Assembly (NCBI RefSeq): GCF_010450875.1
Contig: NZ_CP048421.1
Coordinates: 1 to 64,000 of the forward strand
Length of the DNA stretch: 64,000 bases
Source: Sphingomonas insulae
GTDB lineage: Bacteria > Pseudomonadota > Alphaproteobacteria > Sphingomonadales > Sphingomonadaceae
Reading direction: 5' to 3'
The position numbers and the translations under genes were made by a program. This document shows positions 42,577-53,722 of this stretch, one piece after another. How positions within the stretch are numbered: position 1 is the first letter of the stretch; every line of letters begins with the position of its first letter. Under the pieces are notes generated by a model. That model saw nothing but the letters and a program-made list of their open reading frames with translations, had not been told where the DNA came from and ran no database searches.

Positions 42577-45312
42577 TCAGAATTTTACACGTGCTCCGCC
42601 CGTGAAGCGCCGACCGAAGTCACACTCGCTGAGTAGCACGCCTCCGAGCGTCTCGCGCTTTAGTGTCGCATGTGTGACGTTGCTGGCGTTGAATGTCAGC
42701 GCCAAGTTGCGTGTGACATCGAGATTGGCCGAGATGTCGAGCTGTCCATAGGCTTCGCCGCGATCGCCGTCTCCGAAGGTCCCGGTGGTGCTGTTCACGG
42801 CCGCGCTGCGATAGGAATAGTTGGCACGGATGCCGAAGCCGTTCTTCTCGTAATAGCCGCCGAGATTGTAGCTTCGCTTGGACACGCCGGGGATCGGCAC
42901 GCGAGGACCGCCCGCGACCGTCTGCACGTCGCTGACGTTGAGCAGCGTCACGTTGGAGGTCACGCCCAGGCCGTCGAAAGGCGAAGGCAGCATGTCGAGC
43001 GGCACCTGGGCATTCAGTTCCAGGCCCTTCACCTTGCCCCCAGCGCCATTGTCCGGCCGCGATGTGCGAAAGTCGAGTGTGACCGTGCCCGTCAGGGTCG
43101 ACCGTATCGTGCGCGTCTCGACCGAGGTCGTGTCGACGATGAAGTTCTTCACATCCTTGTAGAAGACGGCTGCCGAAAGCAGGCCTGTGCGACCGTAATA
43201 ATATTCGAGCGACAGATCCGCCTGGTCCGCCAAATAGGGTCGTAGAGAGGGGTTCTGCGTCGTGATGGTCCGCACGTTCGCGTTGATCGTCACCGTCGGC
43301 GACAACCGGTTGAGGTCGGGTCGCGTCATCGCCCGCGCCAGCCCGACACGAACGATCAGATTGTCCGCCAGCTCGTAGCGCGCGTTCAGGCTCGGCAGCC
43401 AGTTGCTGTAGCGGTTTCGAAACGCGATCGGCCCGCTATCGGGCACGAGCAGCGTGATACTGTCGTTCTGGAGTGTCGCGTTGGCGATGTCTGCGCCGAA
43501 ACCGTCCGACGACACGCGCGTGCGGACGTAGCGCAGGCCGATGTTGCCGACGAGGCGGTCGTCGGCGCTGGCGAAGTCGGCGCGGGCATAAGCGGCCAAG
43601 ACCCTCTCATCGACGGTGAACTGGTTGGTGCGGTTCAGCACCAGCGTGCCGCGCGCGAGCACGTCTTCCAAGTTCAGGTTCGCGAACAGCTTGGAGTAGT
43701 CGGCAACCAAGAATTTGCCGAGCCCGTCGCCGATAAAGCGCGAATAATCGACCTCCTTCAGCAGGCCCGCCGCGGAGATCGCGCCGCCCTCGACGCCGGG
43801 AAGGTACGGTGTGCCGTAGACAGAGGCGAGCACCTGCGGGCCGACCGTATATTGCGGGCGCGGACCGAACTCGATCTCGTCCTCACCGGCGTAGCCGCCG
43901 ATCTTGACCGAACGCAGGAAGCTGTCGCCGAAATCGTACTTCGCGTCCAGGCGCACGGCCTTGTTCATCTCGTATCCCTTCTGGCCACGGAAAGACGAGA
44001 AGCTGCGGAAGTAATAGGTGCTCGGATCGAGCGAGTTATAGCCGCGCGTATAGGCGATGTCGGGCACGGCGCCCAGATCGTCAACGAGCGTATACGAGGC
44101 CGACGCGCGTGAGATCGGCACGAAGGAGTCGCGGTCGGAGAGCGTCCGCACCGATCGGCCGTAGGTCCCCTCGCCCGTGACGGTCAGATTGCCCGCCTTT
44201 GCCTCGCCGCCGATCGCGAAGTTCAGCGTCCGGTCCGCGATGGTCCAATTGAGATTGTTGGTCTGGTGATCCACTCCATCCGCATCGAGGAAGGTGAGCA
44301 GATTGCCTGCGCCTACCGTGCTGCCGCGGACGGCGCCGGTCGGGCCGCCGATGTTGGTCCAGCGCAGCTGGTGCTCGAAGCGGTTGAAGCCGTCGGTGAA
44401 CCACGTCGCCAAGCCGTCGGCATAGAGATTGATGTCCGGCGACGGCTTCCACTGCAAGCCACCGACGATCGCCTTGCGTTCGAAATCGCCCTCGTCCGAC
44501 ACGAAGGTCGTCGCGTGATCGAACCCGAAGGTCGTGTCCGATCGCACGCCATCGCGATTGTAGTCGAAGCCGCCGGTGGCGTTCTCCCTGCGCTGTTCGA
44601 TGCCGTAGCCGGTGAACCCGGCCTGGATCACCTTGCGTCGCTCGTAGTTGACGCCGAGATTCACGCCGAAGGTCCCGTCGCCGAACACGCGATTGACGAA
44701 GGCGGAAACGTGGGGGGTCAGCTTCTCGGGATTGCTCTCGTAGAGGGCTTCCGCGCTCAGGGCGACGACGTTGCGCGCGACATCGACCGGGCGATTGATG
44801 CGGACGTTAATCGTTGCGGAAATGCCGCCGTCGATCATGTCGGCGGTCGGCGTTTTGCTTACCTCCACCGCGCTGACGAAGTCGGTCGGCATGGAGGTGA
44901 ACGAGAAACCGCGCGTCCCGCTTGGTGAAGTAAGAACGCGGCCGTTGTAAAGCGTGCGCGTGAAGTTCTCAGACAGGCCGCGGACGCTGACGCCGCTGCC
45001 CTCGCCCTTGTTGCGGGTGATCTGCACGCCCGTCACGCGCTGAAGGGATTCGGCGAGATTGCGGTCAGGGAACTTGCCTATGTCCTCGGCCGAGATCGCT
45101 TCGACCAGGTTGGGCGCATCGCGCTTGATGGCGATGGCTTCTTGAAGGCTGCGCCGGATCCCCGTGACAACGATGTCGGCGCTGTCGGCCTCGTCTCCAG
45201 CCGTTGCCACCGGCGTGGGCGCCTGAGCGGCGCTGTCCTGCGCAAAGGCAGGTGCCGCGGCGCCTGCCACGGCCATCGCGATCAGAGATGCGGCTGAGCG
45301 AAGCGTCTTCAT
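42577..45312 (-). CDS. TonB-dependent receptor
   Basis: A 911-aa outer-membrane active transporter. Signal peptide to AFAQ, then the plug domain (DIVVTGIRRSLQEAIAIKR, VEAISAEDIGKFPDRNLAESLQRVTGVQI, GSGVSVRGLSENFTRTLYNGR), and a 22-strand-type barrel ending in the C-terminal aromatic FTGGARVKF. It belongs to the sphingomonad/Xanthomonas type that imports plant oligosaccharides. It sits next to the L-fucose operon, so fucose-containing oligosaccharides are the likely cargo. Start ATG 45312 has AGGAGGGG upstream. Its leader carries three 15-bp tandem repeats. Confidence 0.93.
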   Translation of the reverse strand: MKTLRSAASLIAMAVAGAAAPAFAQDSAAQAPTPVATAGDEADSADIVVTGIRRSLQEAIAIKRDAPNLVEAISAEDIGKFPDRNLAESLQRVTGVQITRNKGEGSGVSVRGLSENFTRTLYNGRVLTSPSGTRGFSFTSMPTDFVSAVEVSKTPTADMIDGGISATINVRINRPVDVARNVVALSAEALYESNPEKLTPHVSAFVNRVFGDGTFGVNLGVNYERRKVIQAGFTGYGIEQRRENATGGFDYNRDGVRSDTTFGFDHATTFVSDEGDFERKAIVGGLQWKPSPDINLYADGLATWFTDGFNRFEHQLRWTNIGGPTGAVRGSTVGAGNLLTFLDADGVDHQTNNLNWTIADRTLNFAIGGEAKAGNLTVTGEGTYGRSVRTLSDRDSFVPISRASASYTLVDDLGAVPDIAYTRGYNSLDPSTYYFRSFSSFRGQKGYEMNKAVRLDAKYDFGDSFLRSVKIGGYAGEDEIEFGPRPQYTVGPQVLASVYGTPYLPGVEGGAISAAGLLKEVDYSRFIGDGLGKFLVADYSKLFANLNLEDVLARGTLVLNRTNQFTVDERVLAAYARADFASADDRLVGNIGLRYVRTRVSSDGFGADIANATLQNDSITLLVPDSGPIAFRNRYSNWLPSLNARYELADNLIVRVGLARAMTRPDLNRLSPTVTINANVRTITTQNPSLRPYLADQADLSLEYYYGRTGLLSAAVFYKDVKNFIVDTTSVETRTIRSTLTGTVTLDFRTSRPDNGAGGKVKGLELNAQVPLDMLPSPFDGLGVTSNVTLLNVSDVQTVAGGPRVPIPGVSKRSYNLGGYYEKNGFGIRANYSYRSAAVNSTTGTFGDGDRGEAYGQLDISANLDVTRNLALTFNASNVTHATLKRETLGGVLLSECDFGRRFTGGARVKF

Positions 45313-45340
45313 GTCTATCCCCTCCTGTATCGGCCCGTCC

Positions 45341-45385
45341 TCGGCAGGACCGTTCTCGGCAGGACCGTTCTCGGCAGGACCGTTC
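45341..45385 (-). repeat. Three 15-bp tandem repeats in the receptor leader
   Basis: TCGGCAGGACCGTTC occurs three times without a gap (45341, 45356, 45371) with a partial fourth unit, 29 bp before the TonB receptor start on its 5' side. It could be an operator array, an mRNA regulatory element or slippage-prone DNA. Confidence 0.8.
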
Positions 45386-45634
45386 TCGTGAACCCGGCGT
45401 TCCGCGAAGGTTCAGCCTTCATCGGAGACGCTATTGTTTATCACTGGTGGCATATGTTTGTATATATGGAATCTGCATTCGCGAGGAATTTGTCTCTGGA
45501 GCGAGGTCATTGTATCGAGCGATTGCTGACGCTGCTCCAAAGAAGCATGTTTCACGCGTGCAAGTAACTCTGCCGGCCCGTTGAGGGTGGCCGATGGCCA
45601 GGAGCTCGCCGCGACACCCAGTCGCCGTCGCGAC

Positions 45635-46459
45635 CTAGGAGATGCGGTAAACGTTCCGCGCAGTGTCGCCGAGCACGCAGGCGCGATCATCCGCGTCAAG
45701 GCTCGACAACAGGTCGTCCGAGGCGCGAGCCCACTCGGCATAGGAACCGGCCAGCAGCAGCACCGGCCAGTCACTCCCCCAGAGGGTGCGTGACGAGCCG
45801 AACACATCGAGCACGTGCTCGGCATAGGGCCGGAGATCGTCGACAGCCCAGCCGGGCTCCGCTTCCGTCACGAGCCCGGACAGCTTGCACGCGACGTTCG
45901 GCAGGCGGCCAAGGGCTGCGAGATCGCGTGCCCATGGCTCGTGCGAACGCTGGGCAATGGCGGGCTTGCCGCCATGGTCCACCACGATCCGGAGCGTCGG
46001 GTACGTGGCGGCTATCCGGCCGATCGCTGGTAGGTGATGCGGCCGGATCAGCGCGTCAAAGACCAGATCGTGCTCGACCATTGCGAGCAGGGCGGGCGCG
46101 GCGGCAGGTTGCTCGATCCACTCGGCAGGCAGGTTCTGCAGCATCGGGCGCAACCCGCGCAGCTTGGGGTTGCGCGCCAGCCGTGCGATTTGTGCGGGCG
46201 CGTCGGCGGCACGCAGGTCGACCCAGCCCACGACCGCGGCGATCGACGGAGTTCTCGCTGCCAGATCGAGCAGCCATGCGGTATCCAGGTCGTCCGGCTG
46301 CGACTGAACCGCCACGGTCGCGGCAATGCCGAGCGCATCACGTTCCCCGTCCAGATCGCGGGGCAGGAAATCGCGGTGGATCGGGACCAGATCGGGCGTC
46401 GGCCAGACGTGACCGTTGCGACCGATCCGCCAATAATGCTGATGCGCATCGACGCGCAT
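45635..46459 (-). CDS. Amidohydrolase-family sugar lactonase (L-fuconolactonase-like)
   Basis: A 274-aa TIM-barrel amidohydrolase of the L-fuconolactonase/L-rhamnono-lactonase type. Metal-binding HxH motif at the N-terminus (VDAHQHYW), PKLRGLRPMLQNLPAEWIEQ, RIVVDHGGKP (His), CKLSGLVTEAE and the C-terminal Asp in LWGSDWPV. It should hydrolyse L-fucono-lactone to L-fuconate. ATG 46459 overlaps the stop of the dehydrogenase by one base. Last gene of the fucose operon. Confidence 0.9.
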   Translation of the reverse strand: MRVDAHQHYWRIGRNGHVWPTPDLVPIHRDFLPRDLDGERDALGIAATVAVQSQPDDLDTAWLLDLAARTPSIAAVVGWVDLRAADAPAQIARLARNPKLRGLRPMLQNLPAEWIEQPAAAPALLAMVEHDLVFDALIRPHHLPAIGRIAATYPTLRIVVDHGGKPAIAQRSHEPWARDLAALGRLPNVACKLSGLVTEAEPGWAVDDLRPYAEHVLDVFGSSRTLWGSDWPVLLLAGSYAEWARASDDLLSSLDADDRACVLGDTARNVYRIS

Positions 46460-47469
46460 CAGACCTCCACGATGGCCTTGATCACACCCGCCTGCGGCTC
46501 CATCCACCGCGGTAGGGCGGAGGGCAGGTCGGCCAGCGGCGCGCTGTGCGTGTGCATGGCGGCGATCGGAACCGCGCCCGCGCGCATCGCCGCGATCACC
46601 GCATCGAAGTCGTCCCGCGTCGCATTGCGGCTGCCGAGAAGCGTCATCTCGCGCTTGTGGAACTCGGGATCGCTGAAGGTGATGTCGGCGCTTACCACCG
46701 ACACCAGCACGTAGCGACCGCCATGTGCGACATATCCGAAGCCTGTCGTCATCGCCGCGGCGCTGCCGGTGCAGTCGAACACGCAGTCGAACATGTCGCC
46801 GCCGCTCAGCGTCAGCAGCCGCTCGGCGACGCCCTCGCCCGGATCGCTACTGGCGCACGCGCCGAGCTCCTCAATGCAGAAGCGCGCGCGCGCCGCGTTG
46901 CCGTCGAGCACCGTGACGCTGGCACCGGCGAGAGCGGCGAAGAGGGTGACGGCCATGCCGATTGGCCCGGCACCGACGACGAGCAGGCGCTCTCCCGCCG
47001 CGACGCTGCCGCGCACGACCGCATGGTGGCCGATCGCCAGGAACTCGACCATCGCGGCGGCGTCCAGCGTCAGGCCGGTCGCATCGACGACGAACTGCTC
47101 GTCGATGCAGAGATACTCCGCCAGACCTCCATCCCGGTGGACGCCCAGCACGGCGATGCGGGCACAGCAATTGGGCTTGCCTGCACGGCATGCGACGCAC
47201 TGCCCGCAGGAGAGATAGGGGATGACGCACACCGGCTGTCCTGGCGCGAACGCGCTTCCCTCATCACAGTCGACGACCTTGCCGGCGAGCTCGTGGCCCA
47301 TGACGCGCGGGTAGGACAGGTACGGCTGGGTGCCGCGGAAGATGTGGTAATCGGTCCCGCACACGCCCACGCGACGGATGCGCAGCAGCACCTCGCTGGG
47401 CCTGCGCTGCGGCTCCGCAACCTCTTGCACCACCAGCTCGCCCGGCGTGCGGCAGACCACCGTTTCCAT
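46459..47469 (-). CDS. Zinc-binding alcohol dehydrogenase
   Basis: A 336-aa medium-chain dehydrogenase. Catalytic zinc site: VGVCGTDYHIF (Cys), GHELAGKV (His-Glu); structural-zinc cysteines in LSCGQCVACRAGKPNCC; NAD fold VVGAGPIGMAVTLFA near 165. It resembles L-galactonate/L-fuconate-type (LgoD-like) oxidoreductases. In this operon it could oxidise L-fucose or L-galactose or a later ketoacid; two SDRs are also present, so its exact step is unclear. One-base overlaps with both neighbours (TGATG). Confidence 0.9.
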   Translation of the reverse strand: METVVCRTPGELVVQEVAEPQRRPSEVLLRIRRVGVCGTDYHIFRGTQPYLSYPRVMGHELAGKVVDCDEGSAFAPGQPVCVIPYLSCGQCVACRAGKPNCCARIAVLGVHRDGGLAEYLCIDEQFVVDATGLTLDAAAMVEFLAIGHHAVVRGSVAAGERLLVVGAGPIGMAVTLFAALAGASVTVLDGNAARARFCIEELGACASSDPGEGVAERLLTLSGGDMFDCVFDCTGSAAAMTTGFGYVAHGGRYVLVSVVSADITFSDPEFHKREMTLLGSRNATRDDFDAVIAAMRAGAVPIAAMHTHSAPLADLPSALPRWMEPQAGVIKAIVEV

Positions 47470-48737
47470 CACGCGGCACGCCGGACGGAGATGGCGAAAC
47501 CGGCGACCACGGCGAAGCATGCGGCGGGAATCAGCATCGCGATCGCGATGCCTGCCCGGTCGGACAGCCAGCCCATCGCGCCGGTCAGGATCGCGCCGCC
47601 GATGATCGCCATGATGATCAGCGACGCTCCCCAGCGACGCAGGGGCCCCAGGCCCTCCACGCCAAGCGCGAAGATCGTCGGGAACTGGATCGACAGGAAG
47701 AAGCTGGTGGCGACCAGCGCGTAGAGTCCGATCAAGCCGCCCACGGTTGCGGCCAGCGCCGCGAGCACCGCCGCCACCACCGAAAAGGCCAGCAACAGTG
47801 TCGCCGGTCGCACGCGCGTCATCAGCGCCGTTCCCGCGAAACGCCCGAACGCGAACAACGCCAGCGAGGCCAGCAGCATGTCCGCCGCAGCCTTCTCGCC
47901 CAGCGCCGGCACGTTCGCCTGGGCGTAGCGGATGGTATAGCTCCACAGGCCCACCTGCGCCCCCACGTAGAAGAACTGCGCCACCGTCGCGAACAGGAGC
48001 CGCGGACGGCGGAGCAGGTCGGCGAAACGATGTTCGCTTGTCACGGCGGAGGCATGCGTTTCTCCCGCCGGAAAGCGGATCAGCGCCGCTGCGACGGCGA
48101 AACACAGAACGATGCAGCCGAGGGTCAGGTAGGGCGGCTGCACGGCGAGCGTCTCCGCCCGGTACCAGGCGAGCCGCTCGGCCTGCCCCATCGCGGCGAG
48201 CGCGCGCTCGTCATGGTGGATGCCGGACAGGATGAAGGTCCGCCCGATCAGGATGCCGGCGAGCGCACCCAGCGGATTTGCCGCCTGCGCGAGGTTGATC
48301 CGCCGCGCCGCGCCAGCCGGATCGCCGAGCTCGGTGATGAGCGGATTGGCCGCGGTCTCGAGAAATGCGAGACCGCATGCGATCACGAACAGCGCCAGCA
48401 GGAAGAGCGCGTACTGGCTCATCGCCGCCGCGGGGTAGAAGAGCAGCGCGCCCGCTCCGTAGAGCAGCAGCCCCGTCACGATCGCGGCCTTGTACCCGTA
48501 GGATCGGGAGACCAGCGATGCGGGGATCGCGAGCAGGAAGTAGCCGAGATAGAATACCTGCTGGACGAAGCTGGTGCCGAAATCCGAGAGGACGAATGCC
48601 TTCTTAAACTGCGCGATCAGGATGTCGTTCAGGTTGTTCGCCACACCCCACAGGAAGAAGAGGCTGACCGTCAGTATAATCGCGGGCGTGTAGCGCCGCC
48701 GGTCGGTATCATGCTCCATGTTCAGATCGCCCCGCAT
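47469..48737 (-). CDS. fucP: FucP-like sugar:proton symporter
   Basis: A 422-aa MFS permease of the fucose/glucose-galactose porter family: TVSLFFLWGVANNLNDILIAQFKKAF at the first helix, with the family-typical Asn and Asp, QQVFYLGYFLLAIPASLVSRSYGYKAA between helices 2 and 3, AFLETAANPLITELG, and twelve predicted membrane segments. It imports L-fucose or a related sugar into the cytoplasm. ATG 48737 lies four bases after the preceding SDR stop; ATG 48719 (MEHDTDRRR) is an alternative. Confidence 0.93.
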   Translation of the reverse strand: MRGDLNMEHDTDRRRYTPAIILTVSLFFLWGVANNLNDILIAQFKKAFVLSDFGTSFVQQVFYLGYFLLAIPASLVSRSYGYKAAIVTGLLLYGAGALLFYPAAAMSQYALFLLALFVIACGLAFLETAANPLITELGDPAGAARRINLAQAANPLGALAGILIGRTFILSGIHHDERALAAMGQAERLAWYRAETLAVQPPYLTLGCIVLCFAVAAALIRFPAGETHASAVTSEHRFADLLRRPRLLFATVAQFFYVGAQVGLWSYTIRYAQANVPALGEKAAADMLLASLALFAFGRFAGTALMTRVRPATLLLAFSVVAAVLAALAATVGGLIGLYALVATSFFLSIQFPTIFALGVEGLGPLRRWGASLIIMAIIGGAILTGAMGWLSDRAGIAIAMLIPAACFAVVAGFAISVRRAA

Positions 48738-48741
48738 CGGA

Positions 48742-50806
<2,065 letters not shown>

Positions 50807-50810
<4 letters not shown>

Positions 50811-51568
50811 AGCAGCGTCCAGCCCCCGTCGATCACCGCGGTCGTGCCGGTCGTGAAAGCGCTCTCGTCCCCCGCCAGATGCACCGCCAGTGCGGCGATC
50901 TCGCTCGTGCGGCCCAGCCGCCCGATAGGCTGGCGCCCGGCAAAGGCGTCCAGGGTCTCCTCGAAGCTCGTGCCGTCGCGCTCCGCCTGCGCGCGCACGC
51001 GCTCGATCAGCGAGGGCGATTCCACGGTGCCTGGGCAGATCGCGTTGCAGCGGATCCCGCGGCCGACATAGTCGGCGGCGATCGCCTTGGTCAGTCCGAT
51101 CACCGCCCCCTTGGTCGCCCCGTAGGCGAGCCGGTTCGGCACGCCGATGATCGACGACGCCACCGACGCGATGTTCACGATCGAACCGCCGCCGCGCTCC
51201 AGCATCGAAGGCACATAGGCCTTGGCCACCAGCATCGTCGCCGTGACGTTCAGCGCGACCGCGGCATCCCAATCGTCCTCCGTGCAGCCGAGCAGGTCGC
51301 CGGCGTGCACGACCCCTGCCGCATTGACGAGGATGTCCACCGCGCCGGTGCGCTCCGGAAGCGCGGCCACGCCGTGACGATCCGTAAGGTCGAGGACGAT
51401 CGAGCTGCTCAGCCCGGCGAGCAGGTCTGCCTCGCGGTCCACAGCGACGACCGAGGCGCCCTCCGCCGCAAGGGCATCGTGAATGGCGCGTCCGATCCCC
51501 TGCCCGGCCGCGGTCACGACAGCGCGCTTCCCCGCCAATCTGCCCGAAGTCATCCGTCCCCCGTTCAT
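50807..51568 (-). CDS. SDR oxidoreductase, probable 2-keto-3-deoxy-L-fuconate dehydrogenase
   Basis: A 253-aa [37 protein letters not shown], Ser in [35 protein letters not shown] and [10 protein letters not shown]. Its similarity pattern matches dehydrogenases that act after fuconate dehydratase to give 2,4-diketo-3-deoxy-L-fuconate. First gene of the minus-strand operon; ATG 51568 or ATG 51553. The hydrolase for the last step is not in this window. Confidence 0.87.
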
Positions 51569-51654
51569 GCTTTTACTAGTGGAATATACTTGCGATTTGC
51601 ATCAAGGCAACCCCCGCGATTGCGGCCCTGCTGCAGTGCAGGTAAGCGTAGGCG

Positions 51655-52455
51655 ATGTCCGACCGATCCTCCGAAACCGGCGAAGAAGGCGGCCGTTCGC
51701 GCGTCTATTCCGCCCCCGCGATCGAGAAGGCCATCGATGTCCTTGAGCTCCTGGGAACGGAGCCTGGCGGACTTACCATCAGCGAGATGGCGCAAAGGCT
51801 AGGGCGATCGATCAGCGAGCTGTTCCGCATGATCGTCGTCCTGGAGCAGAGGCGGTGGCTCCAGAAAGGCCTGGGTAGCGATCGCTACCGCGTGACCTAC
51901 CGCATGCTGGAGGTCGCGTTTCGCGCCACGCCCGCGCAGGAACTCGCCCTGGTCGCAGCCCCCGCGATGCACGATCTCGCGGCGGACACCAGCCAGTCGT
52001 GCCATCTCGTCGTTCGTGGCGAGGCACGTGGCATGATCGTGCATCGGCAGGAAAACCTCGGTCCGGTCGGCTTTGCCATGCGCCTTGGCGCCAGTGTGGA
52101 CCTGATCACCAGTTGCTCGGGCCATGTGCTGCTGGCCTTCGCGCCCGAGGCCCAGCGCGACGACCTGATCCATCGGCTGCCGCATCCGTCCGGTTATTCG
52201 CTCGATCGGCTGCGCCAGCGCCTGCGAGTGGTGCGGTTGCAAGGCTATGAGATGCAGCCCAGCGCACGCACGGCGGGAGTGACCGACATCAGCTATCCGG
52301 TGTTCGGGTTCGACGGGAACGTGGCGGCTGCGCTCACCATTCCTTTTCTGATGATGATCGACGGTTCGCAGCGGACCGATCTGGAGGAGACGCGCCAGCG
52401 GCTCCAGGATGCGACCCGCAGGATCTCCGCCGAGCTCGGCTGTCCCGCGAGCTGA
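51655..52455 (+). CDS. IclR-family regulator
   Basis: A 266-aa regulator with an N-terminal winged helix (VYSAPAIEKAIDVLELLGTEPGGLTISEMAQRLGRSISELFRMIVVLEQRRWL) and the IclR effector domain (SCHLVVRGEARGMIVHRQEN, ITSCSGHVLLAF, SGYSLDRLRQRLRVVRLQGY, GVTDISYPVFGFDGNVAAALTIPFL). It is divergent from the fucose operon with an 86-bp AT-richer gap (TACTAGTGGAATATACTTG), and probably controls it in response to fucose or fuconate. Confidence 0.92.
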   Translation: MSDRSSETGEEGGRSRVYSAPAIEKAIDVLELLGTEPGGLTISEMAQRLGRSISELFRMIVVLEQRRWLQKGLGSDRYRVTYRMLEVAFRATPAQELALVAAPAMHDLAADTSQSCHLVVRGEARGMIVHRQENLGPVGFAMRLGASVDLITSCSGHVLLAFAPEAQRDDLIHRLPHPSGYSLDRLRQRLRVVRLQGYEMQPSARTAGVTDISYPVFGFDGNVAAALTIPFLMMIDGSQRTDLEETRQRLQDATRRISAELGCPAS

Positions 52456-52468
52456 GCGGAACACGCGT

Positions 52469-53632
52469 TCAGGCGGGAGGTCGCCAGTCGCCGAACAGCC
52501 CGGCGCGGGTCAGGCGCGCGACCTCCGCATCGGTCAACGTCCGCGCGCGACGCCGGCCCTTGGCACCAGGCCCGAGATTGCGATACTCGGCGAACCGGGC
52601 TTCCTCCGGTTCGAGCCAAGTGCGAGGATTGCCGTCCGGCCCCGTATACCACATGCGGGTCCAGCCGCTCGGCGCCACGTGCCGCCCCATGGTACAGCGG
52701 AGATAGGCCGCCATGCCGACCGACTCCATGGCATTCATCCGCTTGCCGTTCCGAACCGCAGGAGAGCGCCAGGGCCGGCCCAGGAACACGCTGCCGTCGG
52801 GCACGCCGGGTTCGGCGGTCAGCTGGCATCCGTCGAAGACGAGACCCGCCGGACGGTCGATCATGGTGCTCGGCGCGGCGATATAGCCCTCCACCGGCTC
52901 CCATCGCCGCCGGGACACGATCTCGCATCGCTCGAAGCGCGCAGCGCCGCCGCCGAAGATGAAGTCGTAGCTGCCGGCGATCCGGCATTCGCGGAACAGC
53001 GACCGATCGTCTTCGCAGAACAGCGTGTCCTGATGGCTGACGATGGCGCAACGCTCCAGGATGGCGCGATCGCTGCCGCGGCGCAGCGCCAGCGCGATCG
53101 CCTGCTGGCTGCCGCCCTCGTCTGCCTTGAGGCCGTCAGGCTTGCGCATTTCGGCTGGCGCATCGAAGCTGTTGAGGATGGTGAGGTCGCGTACTTCGAA
53201 CCCTGGTGCCGCGACCTCCAGGACCGCGGTCCTGAAGGTGCCGAACGGCTTGCCGTCGGGCGCGATCGCACCGGCATAGGCGCCTGCGCGAAATGTCGTG
53301 CGCGCCACGCCCGATCCTGTCAGCCGCAGGTTGGGACGCCGGATCACGACCTGTCCCACATGATCGCCAGGCCCCACCAGCACGTTCAGCGGAGCGCTGC
53401 CCGCGGCGAGGTCCGACTGCAGGAGGGCATCGAGTAACCCGAAACGCGGCACCGTCGGCGGAAGCTGCGGCGCGGCGCCCACGACCGCGTCGAACGGACG
53501 TGTTCCCGCTGCGAGCGGCACCTGCCACAGCATCGTTGCGGTTAAACCCGCGAGCACGTGGCGCCGCTGGATCAGATCCGTGCCGCCGATGCCGGCAAGC
53601 TCATGCCCGCTGCTCGCTCCATCTATCGACAT
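52469..53632 (-). CDS. Exported pectinesterase
   Basis: A 387-aa carbohydrate esterase family 8 enzyme that removes methyl groups from homogalacturonan. N-terminal Tat-like signal (IQRRHVLAGLTATMLWQVPLAAG). Parallel beta-helix motifs: GDHVGQVVI, SFDAPAEM, the catalytic SHQDTLFCEDDRS (Gln-Asp), GSYDFIFGGGAARFERC (second Asp) and FLGRPWRSP (Arg). It sits between the IclR gene (convergent) and the GH95 gene (divergent), linking this locus to plant pectin. Confidence 0.93.
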   Translation of the reverse strand: MSIDGASSGHELAGIGGTDLIQRRHVLAGLTATMLWQVPLAAGTRPFDAVVGAAPQLPPTVPRFGLLDALLQSDLAAGSAPLNVLVGPGDHVGQVVIRRPNLRLTGSGVARTTFRAGAYAGAIAPDGKPFGTFRTAVLEVAAPGFEVRDLTILNSFDAPAEMRKPDGLKADEGGSQQAIALALRRGSDRAILERCAIVSHQDTLFCEDDRSLFRECRIAGSYDFIFGGGAARFERCEIVSRRRWEPVEGYIAAPSTMIDRPAGLVFDGCQLTAEPGVPDGSVFLGRPWRSPAVRNGKRMNAMESVGMAAYLRCTMGRHVAPSGWTRMWYTGPDGNPRTWLEPEEARFAEYRNLGPGAKGRRRARTLTDAEVARLTRAGLFGDWRPPA

Positions 53633-53722
53633 CGGCCCTCCACATGTTGACGCCCGCAAGCCACTATCATATGCGGAACGCACTTGCGCCAGAGAAAGCG
53701 CGCTTGCGAAAGGGAGAGGCGC

